Below are positions 26,960-35,325 of a DNA stretch of 64,000 nucleotides, one piece after another. Location of the stretch: positions 48,864-112,863 of the forward strand of contig JAMCPL010000011.1 of NCBI GenBank assembly GCA_023379675.1, given 5' to 3'. Position numbers and translations under genes: made by a program. The notes beneath the pieces were generated by a model. The model saw nothing but the letters and a program-made list of their open reading frames with translations, did not search any database and was not told the origin of the DNA. Source of the DNA: Actinomycetota bacterium (GTDB lineage Bacteria > Actinomycetota > Acidimicrobiia > Acidimicrobiales > JAMCPL01). Numbering within the stretch: position 1 is the stretch's first letter; each line of letters opens with the position of its first letter.

Positions 26960-27823
26960 GTGGCTGGCAAATTAGAGGCAGGGGAAAGAGGTGAGGGAAG
27001 AGCAACAGATTTTACAGGGCATATGCGTGCTGATGAGAAGACGAAGAAGGGTAGTGATGGAGGTAATGAAAAGGGTATGGTATTCAAGATGGCAGTAACG
27101 TTTGGTACAGAGCTGGTGAGGAAGACAGCAGTGTTGCTGATGGATGCCGATGATGAGGCACGAACTACAACGAAACGATATTTTCAGCAGAGCGGGTACC
27201 GTGTCGGCGAGGTCAATGACGGTCCAGCGGTCGTGCGTGAAGCGAGTATAGGTGATTACGATATAGTTTTGATATGTGCGAGCCAGGATGGCGTGGATAT
27301 AGGTGGCATAATCATGAAGTTGCACAAGGCCATACCTATTCCTGTTGTCGTATACGGTGAAGGTTTCGACGAAGATGCTCGCATCGCGGTGTTGAATGTA
27401 GGGGCAGACAGCTATGTGGATAGATCATGTTCGATTGCTGAGCTCGAAGCCAACGTCCGTGCAATCATCAGAAATGGCCAGTATCCCGTGCCACCCGCAC
27501 GCCTAGAGATCGGTAATGTTGCAATAGACAGGTTGACGCACAGGGTGGAGATAGAGGACAAAATGTTGGATCTGACTCCGAAGGAGTTTGATCTCCTCTA
27601 TTTCATGGCTTCTCACGCGGATAGAGTATTCAGCAGGGAAGATCTATTGCAGCATGTATGGGGATCCAGCATGGACTGGCAGGATGCCGCCACTGTGACT
27701 GAGCATATCCGTAGAGTGAGATCGAAGATAGAGCCCAACGACCGCCGTCCTATCTATATACAGACCGTTAGGGGGGTCGGGTACCGGTTCAACGGAAAGA
27801 TTGCAGACGAAAAGACTCGTTAG
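26960..27823 (+). CDS. OmpR/PhoB-type response regulator with a degenerate receiver
   Basis: 287 residues in the longest reading; ATG 27077 or 27089 would start nearer the receiver and are as plausible. Residues of about 55-170 have the receiver fold, but the phosphorylation site is lost. The segment YDIVLICAS has Cys where Asp should be, the conserved Thr region reads VVVYGEG, and the Lys motif reads YVDRSCS (Arg, Ser for Lys, Pro). The winged-helix DNA-binding domain is intact (LDLTPKEFDLLYFMASHADRVFSREDLLQHVWG, VTEHIRRVRSKIE, IQTVRGVGYRF). It is likely a phosphorylation-independent transcription factor. Convergent with a PdtaS-like kinase, which therefore may not be its partner. Confidence 0.9.
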   Translation: MAGKLEAGERGEGRATDFTGHMRADEKTKKGSDGGNEKGMVFKMAVTFGTELVRKTAVLLMDADDEARTTTKRYFQQSGYRVGEVNDGPAVVREASIGDYDIVLICASQDGVDIGGIIMKLHKAIPIPVVVYGEGFDEDARIAVLNVGADSYVDRSCSIAELEANVRAIIRNGQYPVPPARLEIGNVAIDRLTHRVEIEDKMLDLTPKEFDLLYFMASHADRVFSREDLLQHVWGSSMDWQDAATVTEHIRRVRSKIEPNDRRPIYIQTVRGVGYRFNGKIADEKTR

Positions 27824-27868
27824 GCGCGCCGTTGCTGTGGTAAATGAGGACGAGGACGCTCTTCGGCC

Positions 27869-29551
27869 TTATTGCAGGGGCGAGCCAGCGGAGAAAGGGA
27901 TGCGTATTTCGGCAACAGTGCCTGTGATGTCTGTTGCGTCGGTGCCGGTTGTGCCAGTGTCTGAGGTACCGGCACGCAGTGCGTCATCACCTGATGTGGC
28001 ATCCACCATAGTTGCATTGCGCATAGTAATCGTACCGCGTAGCTGACTTTCGACCAGCCCTTTTACTAGAGAGAGCCCCAGGCTGGAGGTGGATGCTAGA
28101 TCGAAATCGGCAGGTAGGCCGGTACCGTTATCGTGTACCGACACGTAGAGCATGTGGGGCGCTCTTGTCAGGGACAGCTTTACGATTCCTGGTTGATCAG
28201 TGGTGGTCGCGTCCTCGGAAGCATCCAAGCCATCTTCGGTGATGCGTCCATCAAGCAGATGAGGGAAGGCGTGCTCAATGGCGTTTTGCAGCAGTTCGGC
28301 AACGGCAACCGCTAGGGGGGTAGCAAGATCAGCAGGCAATTCCCCCAACCTACCTTCCACTTCAATGCCTATACTGCCGTTGCCTCCGTGGAAACCGTCG
28401 GGAGATGCCACGAAGTCTCTTGCCATGTCGACTATGGAGGAGACGATATGATCGAATGGAACATCCTCTCCGGGCTCTCTTGAAAGTATCTCATGCACGA
28501 CTGCTATCGAGCGCACCCTTCTTTCTGCCTCGAGCAGTTCCTCCCTTCCCTTGCCACGCTCCAAGCGCCGAGCCTGAAGCCGCAACAGAGATGATATCGT
28601 TTGAAGGTTGTTCTTGACCCGGTGATGCACCTCCCGGATGGCCGCGTCCTTGGAGAGCAGCAGCCTGTCTTTTCGCCGTAGATCAGTGACATCGCGTATG
28701 AGCACCATGGCTCCAGTGATGGAGTCCGCCTCTATCAGGGGAAATGCGTAGATCAGGACTACTACATCGGGAGGCGATTCCACTTCTTCAATTGATGGCC
28801 TTCCATCGGTGATTGAGCGGTCCACGGCATCCTGGCTGATGCCCATGTCTTCCATCAGTGAGCCCTCCACGGATTTGGTTGTCCCGAAACGGTGCAGCGC
28901 ATTGATGGCATTGGGCGAGGCAAAGGTCACCCTTGCCATACCATCGGTGACCACCAAGCCATCACCGACTCTCGGCGCCTCGGCGACGCCTACGTCTATG
29001 TTGAATGGAAATTTTCCAGTAAGCACCATTGCAGTCAGTCTCTGATACAAGTCGCGGTACGTACGTTCCAGCTTGCCCATTCTGCGAGGTTCGTCAATGG
29101 GGCTTATCCGAGCAAGTAGAGCTACAGGATCTCCGGCCGGAAGGCACACTGGGATGCACTCGATCCTTGTTGCTGGATTTTCTGGCGATTCAGGTACTTG
29201 CATGCCTGCAGTGGCTAGGAAGGAAATATCGCATTCTTCGGACAGTATCGATCGCGACACTATGGCGCTGGCGGCCAGCGGCCAAGCGGTTACGCTGATG
29301 CTGGTACCTACGAGATCCTGGTCGAGCATGGTTGCTGCCGTACCTGGCCTCACTTGCCCTACAACCACTAGGTAGGTTCCTTTTGGGATACATAGCACCA
29401 GGTCCGAAAAGGACAGGTCGGCGAGTATCCCCCATACACTTAGGAGCCTGCGTATGTGGGTGATGGCGGAGTCGTCCAAGCCAAGACCGAGGTGTTCAAG
29501 ATGCTCAACCGTTGCCAGTTCTTCGTCTGCGGGATCCTGCATTACAGCCAC
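27869..29551 (-). CDS. PdtaS-like cytoplasmic histidine kinase (HisKA_2 type)
   Basis: 560 residues, no membrane helices. An N-terminal GAF-like sensor region (about 1-160, including GKLERTYRDLYQRLTAMVL) and a PAS domain (about 170-290, ending LIRDVTDL) lead to a HisKA_2 motif. That motif is IREVHHRVKNNLQTISSLLRLQAR, near residue 305. The ATPase follows, with ELLQNAIEHAF, DNGTGLPADF and LGLSLVKGLV. In mycobacteria PdtaS phosphorylates the antiterminator PdtaR, which is not in this window. GTG 29551 or ATG 29542. It closes the long minus-strand run that begins at 39745, 22 bases after the PHP gene. Confidence 0.9.
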   Translation of the reverse strand: MAVMQDPADEELATVEHLEHLGLGLDDSAITHIRRLLSVWGILADLSFSDLVLCIPKGTYLVVVGQVRPGTAATMLDQDLVGTSISVTAWPLAASAIVSRSILSEECDISFLATAGMQVPESPENPATRIECIPVCLPAGDPVALLARISPIDEPRRMGKLERTYRDLYQRLTAMVLTGKFPFNIDVGVAEAPRVGDGLVVTDGMARVTFASPNAINALHRFGTTKSVEGSLMEDMGISQDAVDRSITDGRPSIEEVESPPDVVVLIYAFPLIEADSITGAMVLIRDVTDLRRKDRLLLSKDAAIREVHHRVKNNLQTISSLLRLQARRLERGKGREELLEAERRVRSIAVVHEILSREPGEDVPFDHIVSSIVDMARDFVASPDGFHGGNGSIGIEVEGRLGELPADLATPLAVAVAELLQNAIEHAFPHLLDGRITEDGLDASEDATTTDQPGIVKLSLTRAPHMLYVSVHDNGTGLPADFDLASTSSLGLSLVKGLVESQLRGTITMRNATMVDATSGDDALRAGTSDTGTTGTDATDITGTVAEIRIPFSAGSPLQ

Positions 29552-29573
29552 ATCCTATCAGTGTCTTACCTGG

Positions 29574-30455
29574 CTATAGCGGTACGTCGAGAGGGGATCT
29601 GGAGGAAAAGGTCCTTATCGTGTTCACACCCGCCACCGTCAAGATGGATCGAAGCCGGTCAGACTGGTCAGCAACCAGTCCCAGAGAATGTGAATCGGAA
29701 GCAGTGGTAAAGGATACCCCTAGCTTGACAAGTCTGGAAAACAGCTCAGGGGAGGGGTAGGGTTCTGCAGCCGGCTTGCGCCAGCCAGCCGACGACAGCT
29801 CAGCCGCCATACCTGATCTCGATATGATCTCGGCGAGTTGGTCCCACAATCCTGAATTTTGAGGGGGCTTCTGCCCGGTAACCTTGATTACATCGGGATG
29901 GGCAACGACATCGCATGTACCCGTATCCAGCAATTCGCTCAGAGCATTTGCATACTGTCGCCAGATTGTCTCTACCGGCGCGGCATTCCATTGTTGCATG
30001 GAGAGTGGATCGTCCAGATCGTCAAAACGCCATGTTCCTAGCCAGTGAACAGATCCGAGGAGTACGTCGAATGGGTACCCAGAAAGCAGGTAACTCACCC
30101 TGTCCATTGACCCTGCATAGTAGTCTACTTCCAGACCCAGCCGTACAGGTAGTCCGGCATGCTTGGCCGCGAGCACATACTCTACGTATGCGTCCAAATC
30201 GCTCCTGGCATGGAACTCGAAATATGCCACCATTGAACTCGCCAATGCGTCGTCCTTCTCGCTGGCCACTAGGCCAGGCAGCAACTGCATGGCTTGCTTG
30301 AAGCGGAAAAAGTGTTCCGTAATGGCGATCTCGGCAACACCACGCTCCTGGGCCTTGCTGCAGTAGGCGGCAAGGTGATCGATGGTGGGCAGGGGACTAT
30401 CCACCATCTTGTTGTGCGGCCAGAGGTGGAGGTGATAGTCGATCATCGGGCTCAA
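29574..30455 (-). CDS. PHP-domain phosphatase, HisJ-like
   Basis: 293 residues. Metal-binding motifs of the PHP superfamily are MIDYHLHLWPH at the start, AITEHF, LGLEVDYYAG, LLGSVHWL, VVAHPDVIK and TTASDSHS near the end. HisJ removes phosphate from histidinol phosphate; other PHP enzymes act on nucleotides or sugar phosphates, and no his genes are nearby. TTG 30455 overlaps the stop of the ArsA-like gene as TTGA; ATG 30446 (MIDYHLH) is an equally good start. The substrate is unproven. Confidence 0.85.
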   Translation of the reverse strand: MSPMIDYHLHLWPHNKMVDSPLPTIDHLAAYCSKAQERGVAEIAITEHFFRFKQAMQLLPGLVASEKDDALASSMVAYFEFHARSDLDAYVEYVLAAKHAGLPVRLGLEVDYYAGSMDRVSYLLSGYPFDVLLGSVHWLGTWRFDDLDDPLSMQQWNAAPVETIWRQYANALSELLDTGTCDVVAHPDVIKVTGQKPPQNSGLWDQLAEIISRSGMAAELSSAGWRKPAAEPYPSPELFSRLVKLGVSFTTASDSHSLGLVADQSDRLRSILTVAGVNTIRTFSSRSPLDVPL

Positions 30456-31801
30456 ACCGGCGACCCGACCAGGCCGGCCAGCGTCGCCAGTCCTTTAATG
30501 TCTGCGATATCGCCGTCTAGGCGGGGCAGGACTATTGTCGGGTGACCGGTGGTGTGCAGCTTAGCCTTTTGCCTCTGCTCATTCTCGGCAGCCATATGGA
30601 AGTCCAAGAAACTCCTGCCGATTTCGTAGAGCACCGTAGAGAGCACTGCTCCTTCCGACTCCTGCAGTTGGTCTTGCGCGTCTAGTGTACTCGACGATGT
30701 TCTGTCCGTTGCCTCAGTGGCGCCAGCAGCATTGCCCTTCAACTTATTGCTCTTACCCTCGGCGCAGGCCTTGCCCGTTGCGTTGCGATCATGAGGGTTG
30801 GCGTCACCCGTACCGGCATCGGCATCGGTACCGCCGCTATTGTGCAGTGCCAGCTTACCTGCAATGCTGTCAGGGTCTTTGACCAGCCTGCCAGCGAGCT
30901 TCATTGCGGCGCTATCCAAGAGGTATTCAGGAAGTACTTTGTTGAGCACGATACTTCGAAGATTCATCTGGCGCGTACGCAATTCAGTGACAAACGTTTC
31001 TGCTTCGCGAAGAGGGACCTCTTCCAGAGTGGTGATCACGATGAACGAGGTTTCTTTACTCTTTAGAAGAGTTTCGACCTCTACGGCCCTTTTCCTGAAC
31101 CCATCGTACATTGATTGGAAAGCGGCGAAGAACTCCGATATATCAGTGAGAAACTGGCTTCCCAGTATCCTGTCGGCTATATGGTAAAAAGGCTTCGATG
31201 CTATATTGATCAAGTTGGAGCGGTATGGGATGATGATCCATTTGAGCAATCTTGAAGACAGGAAATCAGCCATATGCTTCGGAGCGTCCAGAAAATCCAG
31301 GGCGTTACGGCTGGGTGGTGTGTCCACGACGATAAGGTCGAAGTTTCCAGTCGTATACTCTTCATAGAGCCGTTCAACGGCAATATAATCGTGACTCTGT
31401 ACAAACCGTGACGTGATACTATCATACAGTGGGTTGGTCAATATTTTGTCACAGGTGTTGCTGTCGGGAGAATGGCGCCTGACAAGATCATCCCAAGACT
31501 GCTTCATGTCCAGCATCGCGGCCCATAGCTCTCCCTTAGGCTGGCGAAGGCCGGCTTCCATAAAAGCTCTTTCCGGGATTTCACGTACTGTGTTGCTAAG
31601 AGCATCCAGGCCGAGAGCGCCAGCCAAGCGCCGGGCGGGATCGACTGTCAGTACCAGCACCTTACCCCCCTGTTCTGCCGCCGCCAGGGCAGCGGCAGCG
31701 GCAGCTACGCTGGTCTTTCCCACCCCGCCTCCTCCACAGGCGACAACGACCTTGCTGGTGGAAGTTATATCCAGCAAGTTCCTGTTGCCGTTGCTGCTCA
31801 T
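30452..31801 (-). CDS. ArsA/GET3-like ATPase, second of a pair
   Basis: 449 residues. Its P-loop is CGGGGVGKTS; the first Lys of the deviant Walker A (KGGVGKT) is Gly here. Other blocks are LTVDPARRLAGALG, LIVVDTPPSRNALDF and VITTLEEVPLREAETF, in ArsA order. An Ala/Asp/Asn-rich insert of about 80 residues lies near 315-395. In mycobacteria a tandem ArsA pair (Rv3679-Rv3680 type) forms a hetero-complex in stress resistance, and this pair has the same tandem order. Not expected to pump arsenite: no ArsB or arsenite-binding Cys triad is present. The ATG overlaps the previous stop as ATGA. Confidence 0.85.
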   Translation of the reverse strand: MSSNGNRNLLDITSTSKVVVACGGGGVGKTSVAAAAAALAAAEQGGKVLVLTVDPARRLAGALGLDALSNTVREIPERAFMEAGLRQPKGELWAAMLDMKQSWDDLVRRHSPDSNTCDKILTNPLYDSITSRFVQSHDYIAVERLYEEYTTGNFDLIVVDTPPSRNALDFLDAPKHMADFLSSRLLKWIIIPYRSNLINIASKPFYHIADRILGSQFLTDISEFFAAFQSMYDGFRKRAVEVETLLKSKETSFIVITTLEEVPLREAETFVTELRTRQMNLRSIVLNKVLPEYLLDSAAMKLAGRLVKDPDSIAGKLALHNSGGTDADAGTGDANPHDRNATGKACAEGKSNKLKGNAAGATEATDRTSSSTLDAQDQLQESEGAVLSTVLYEIGRSFLDFHMAAENEQRQKAKLHTTGHPTIVLPRLDGDIADIKGLATLAGLVGSPV

Positions 31802-32790
31802 GCTCCTATCTCATCTCCCAGCGCTCCGGCAACCTTTGACGCCAGCTCGTAAGGAGTGCCTGGATCGAAGAAATAGGGGATGTTGAGAAGTGGTACATCA
31901 CGACCTAGGGCTTGCCGCATTCGATCTATGTGTAATGTGCTGGACCGCCTTATTTCGACTGCCATGCGTGCTGCCTCGAGCAAGGTGTCGGGACCTCCAT
32001 TGAGTACTTGGGCCAGCTTTTCCCTTCCGTGATCAGTGCAGAGCTTCTTAAAAATATCTTCTTCAGATTGGACAAACAGCTCGGGGAAAACCCTGTTCAT
32101 TACAGTGGCCACTAGTCCTACAGTTGTTTCCTTTTCTGCTTTGCCTATTAGCTCTATGCTCTCGGAAACTGGCATCTCTTCCGGCGTAGCGACCACGAGA
32201 AGGCCGGTAATTTCGTGGTTCGATAAGATATCGAGCATCCAGCCCGTCTGGGATCTGATAAGGCCAACCTGCACGAGATTGTTCAGGACCTGTGGCGCAG
32301 CTAGGTGGCTGATGACATGTCCGGTAGCCGCTGAGTCGACGATCACGAGGTCATAGTTGTGCTCTCTCACTTCATAGCAGAGCTTGCCGGTAATCAGGAT
32401 CTCCTTTACTCCCGGGGCTGCGCTTGCAACGAAGTCGAATGCACTTGCCAGTGGGCCGATGCGGCCCACTACAGGCATGTGCATGAAGATGTGAAGGTAT
32501 TCTCGGAGGGCTGCTTCGGTGTCCATGGACATGGCGTAAAGCCTTTCGAGAACTTCTCGTTCCTTGTACTTGATGGGGCCAGACCCAAGGTATGAGGGAA
32601 AATCGCCGCTGCCATCTGCTTCGCAGAGAAGAGTTTTCATGCCTTTGCGAGCTGCCAACATTGCGAGAGCCACCGATATGGTGGTTTTGCCTACTCCTCC
32701 CTTACCGGTTACGAAGACAAGCTGTTTGTTCAACAGGGAAGTTGTACAGGCAGGTCTGTCGACCTCGCCGTCTCTCTCAATAGGCGCCAA
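31798..32790 (-). CDS. ArsA/GET3-like ATPase, first of a pair
   Basis: 330 residues. Canonical deviant Walker A GKGGVGKTTISVAL (about 29-42), then the switch motifs LVIVDSAATGHVISHL and LLVVATPEEMPVSESIEL. The C-terminal part includes IPYFFDPGTPYELAS. It partners the overlapping second ATPase. TTG 32790 overlaps the end of the DUF3107 gene by 14 bases; no better start is seen before the P-loop. Confidence 0.85.
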   Translation of the reverse strand: MAPIERDGEVDRPACTTSLLNKQLVFVTGKGGVGKTTISVALAMLAARKGMKTLLCEADGSGDFPSYLGSGPIKYKEREVLERLYAMSMDTEAALREYLHIFMHMPVVGRIGPLASAFDFVASAAPGVKEILITGKLCYEVREHNYDLVIVDSAATGHVISHLAAPQVLNNLVQVGLIRSQTGWMLDILSNHEITGLLVVATPEEMPVSESIELIGKAEKETTVGLVATVMNRVFPELFVQSEEDIFKKLCTDHGREKLAQVLNGGPDTLLEAARMAVEIRRSSTLHIDRMRQALGRDVPLLNIPYFFDPGTPYELASKVAGALGDEIGA

Positions 32791-33013
32791 AACCTACGCG
32801 CCTCTCATGCGATGCGGACTCCATCTCTATGTACGCGATCTTCGAGGCGGGAATTATCACCTGCCTGTTCTTCTTGTCAGACAGTGTCAGCACTCCATCG
32901 TCGCCGGACAGCGCTTTTTCTATGTCCTTCAGCACCTTGTCGCGGTCTATGCCGTCAGGCAGTTCCAGCTCGATTTCCTTGTTGCTTTGGATGATGCCGA
33001 TGCGAATATCCAT
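32777..33013 (-). CDS. DUF3107 protein
   Basis: 78 residues from ATG 33013, which has AAGGAAA about five bases upstream. Short beta-strands and a central helix, ending KIAYIEMESASHERRVGFG, a recognisable ending of actinobacterial DUF3107. Unknown function. In many actinobacteria it lies near stress and DNA-related genes; here it precedes and overlaps the ArsA-like pair, so the three are probably co-expressed. Confidence 0.8.
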   Translation of the reverse strand: MDIRIGIIQSNKEIELELPDGIDRDKVLKDIEKALSGDDGVLTLSDKKNRQVIIPASKIAYIEMESASHERRVGFGAY

Positions 33014-33131
33014 GTGTTTCCTTCTTGTTTCCGTGGTGGCTTGTGCCAACCCAATCAACCTTATACCAGCTCGGGCTTGCACCAGGCAAGCTAATGTCAA
33101 ATAAGCCTACGCCATCCATTGGCATATTGGA

Positions 33132-33335
33132 TCAATGGTCAGGGCGCGTGCGCTTATCGCCCATTCCGTGCAGTCTGGTACCGAGGAAGATCAATCCCGC
33201 GATCACGCCTGCTGTGATCAGCATTTCCTTGGAGCCAGGCGTTCCGGCAGCCGCCAGTAAGGCAAGCACTATTACGGCTCCGACTCCTATCAGGTACGCA
33301 GTGATTATCGAGTAGCTGATCCGTTTGCGCTTCAT
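33132..33335 (-). CDS. Small two-helix membrane protein
   Basis: 67 residues with membrane helices at about 8-29 and 36-52, basic at both ends. ATG 33335 overlaps the UppS stop as ATGA, which supports translation. No family recognised. Could sit in the same membrane process as UppS (undecaprenyl carrier), but this is position only. Confidence 0.6.
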   Translation of the reverse strand: MKRKRISYSIITAYLIGVGAVIVLALLAAAGTPGSKEMLITAGVIAGLIFLGTRLHGMGDKRTRPDH

Positions 33336-34081
33336 CTCTTTACCTTTCCGAAACGCCTCTCGCGTCGCTGGTACTCCGCCACAGCCTCGAAAAGATGCCG
33401 GCGGCGGAAGTCGGGCCAGAGCACGGGGGAGAATATTAGCTCTGAATACGCTGCCTGCCAGAGTAGGAAATTGGATATCCGGTACTCGCCTGATGTTCTA
33501 ATGACCAGGTCAGGGTCGGGTTGATCCGGCAGGTAGAGATGGGACTTGATGGTGTGCTCGTTGATCTTGGCCGCAGGGATGCCTTCGCTTGCTATAGATC
33601 TCATGGTATCGACGAGTTCCGCCCTGCCACCGTAGTTGAACGCCATAGTGAGTACCAGATTCCTATTGTGCCTGGTCAGCTCCTCTGATTCGACCATCTT
33701 TTGAATTACTCGCCTCGGCACTCTCCAGTCGCGCCTGCCCGCGAAGCGTATCTGCACGCCCTTCTCATTCAGCTCGTCCCGGCGGCGTTCGAGGAGGGAG
33801 GAGTTGAATCTCATGAGGTACCTTACTTCGTCGACCGGGCGCTTCCAGTTTTCCGTGGAAAATGCGAACATTGTCAGCCATCCGATTCCTATGTCCAGAG
33901 CTCCATCCACGGTATCCACGAGTGCTTTTTCTCCCGCTCCATGACCTTCAGTTCTCGGAAGCCCTCTTTTCTGTGCCCACCTGCCATTCCCATCCATCAC
34001 GCATGCCACATGGGCAGGTATCCTGCCCATGTCCAGGTGTGTGTTCATCGCTTGATGCATGCTTTCACTACTGTTCGCCAC
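33332..34081 (-). CDS. uppS: Isoprenyl transferase (undecaprenyl/decaprenyl diphosphate synthase)
   Basis: 249 residues. The cis-prenyltransferase signatures are clear: CVMDGNGRWAQKRGLPRTEGH with the catalytic Asp, FAFSTENWKRP, FAGRRDW, FNYGGRAELVD and PDPDLVIRTSGEYRISNFLLWQ. It makes the lipid carrier for peptidoglycan and wall glycans. GTG start at 34081, 20 bases after era. The era-uppS neighbourhood is common in Gram-positive bacteria. Confidence 0.95.
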   Translation of the reverse strand: MANSSESMHQAMNTHLDMGRIPAHVACVMDGNGRWAQKRGLPRTEGHGAGEKALVDTVDGALDIGIGWLTMFAFSTENWKRPVDEVRYLMRFNSSLLERRRDELNEKGVQIRFAGRRDWRVPRRVIQKMVESEELTRHNRNLVLTMAFNYGGRAELVDTMRSIASEGIPAAKINEHTIKSHLYLPDQPDPDLVIRTSGEYRISNFLLWQAAYSELIFSPVLWPDFRRRHLFEAVAEYQRRERRFGKVKR

Positions 34082-34101
34082 ACATTGAACATCAGTAGCC
34101 G

Positions 34102-35211
34102 TTAGTAGCCCATCTGTTCGAACATTTCGGGAGTGTCTTGCCAGTGCGGTACAACTTTGACTGCCAGGTCGAGATATGTACCTGCCGGTAGGGAGTTTCT
34201 GGCTCCAATGCCGATATCACGCAACCGCGTACCCCCTTTGCCCAGAATGATTGCCTTTTGCGATTTCCTTTCCACGACGATGTCGCAAGCTATATATGGT
34301 GGATGCCATTCAGCTATTCTACATGCCACGCTGTATGGGAGTTCGTCGGCAACTCGCCGCAGCACCTGTTCCCTGACGAGTTCCGCCACGTAGTATTCCT
34401 GTGATATGTCGGGCACTGGGCTCTGCAGGGTGTCCCATCCCTGGGATATTGGCAGCAGGGAGTATATCGCGTCAGGTCGAGATACTGGTGCCTGTTCTAC
34501 GGCGGGTTGCAACGTTGGCGAAGAGCCAGAGTATGCAAGAGACTCCATTAGCTCCGTTACGCCAGCGCCTTTCAGCGCAGATACCGGAAAAATCTCAATA
34601 TCGTATTGCGATATAACAGAGCGGGCACGAGGGACAGGGGGGACTACGTCAGCGGCACCCTTGGTTGTACCCTGCGGCGCACGCCCATCCAATCCCTTGG
34701 CAACGCTTTTAGCCGTATCCTTGGCCAGGTTGTAGTAGGCGGCAAGAGCCTGCACGGTGGCGGCCTTGGATATTTTATCGATCTTGTTGACTACGATACG
34801 GAGAGCGCAGGATCTTCCCCTACTTGCTGCCAGTTCCTTCATCGCCCTTGCCATGACGATGCGGTCGCCTTGCGTTGCGGGACGGGACGCGTCGAATACC
34901 AGCATGATGACGTCCGCGCCGTCAAGTGCGTCTTCGGTATGCTGGGCCATCTTCTTACCCAATTCGCTCTTGGGCTGATGCATGCCAGGAGTGTCCACGA
35001 ATACCACCTCCAGCTCTCCGAGATCCTTCTTTGCATACTGGGAACGTCTGGTTGTCGATGGTCTGGATGAAGTGATGGACACCTTCCAGCCGGCAATAAC
35101 ATTTACAAGCGTGGACTTGCCTGCGTTGGGCCTGCCAATCAGCGTGACCAGTAGGAAGCCGCTCGAGTGCCTGCCTAGTTCCGGGGGCATCTTCATGAGT
35201 CTCTCGGGCAA
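34102..35211 (-). CDS. era: GTPase Era
   Basis: 369 residues. G1 is IGRPNAGKSTLVN, then the Era hallmark RPSTTRRSQY, G3 DTPGMHQPK and G4 NKID. Its KH domain is at the C-terminus (ERKSQKAIILGKGGTRLRDIGI). Era aids 16S rRNA processing and 30S assembly. It is longer than the usual 300 residues because of an insert of about 45 residues at 155-200 (Lys/Ala/Pro-rich) and another of about 25 after YSGSSP. The start is TTG 35211 or ATG 35196, 15 bases in. Its neighbour ybeY also acts in rRNA maturation. Confidence 0.95.
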   Translation of the reverse strand: MPERLMKMPPELGRHSSGFLLVTLIGRPNAGKSTLVNVIAGWKVSITSSRPSTTRRSQYAKKDLGELEVVFVDTPGMHQPKSELGKKMAQHTEDALDGADVIMLVFDASRPATQGDRIVMARAMKELAASRGRSCALRIVVNKIDKISKAATVQALAAYYNLAKDTAKSVAKGLDGRAPQGTTKGAADVVPPVPRARSVISQYDIEIFPVSALKGAGVTELMESLAYSGSSPTLQPAVEQAPVSRPDAIYSLLPISQGWDTLQSPVPDISQEYYVAELVREQVLRRVADELPYSVACRIAEWHPPYIACDIVVERKSQKAIILGKGGTRLRDIGIGARNSLPAGTYLDLAVKVVPHWQDTPEMFEQMGY

Positions 35212-35325
35212 CTGGAGTTGCCGGCATCCGCGAGTATCACGCTTGGTGCTACGGGTGGGAGCATAACTGGTGGGGTGCTGTTCATTGACGTCCTAAGCCA
35301 ACTTGGCTGTATGCTGATCGTTCAG

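Noticed and set aside
30452..32790. Arsenite efflux pump ATPase
   Set aside because: No ArsB, ArsD or ArsR gene and no arsenite-binding cysteines; tandem actinobacterial ArsA-like pairs serve other functions.
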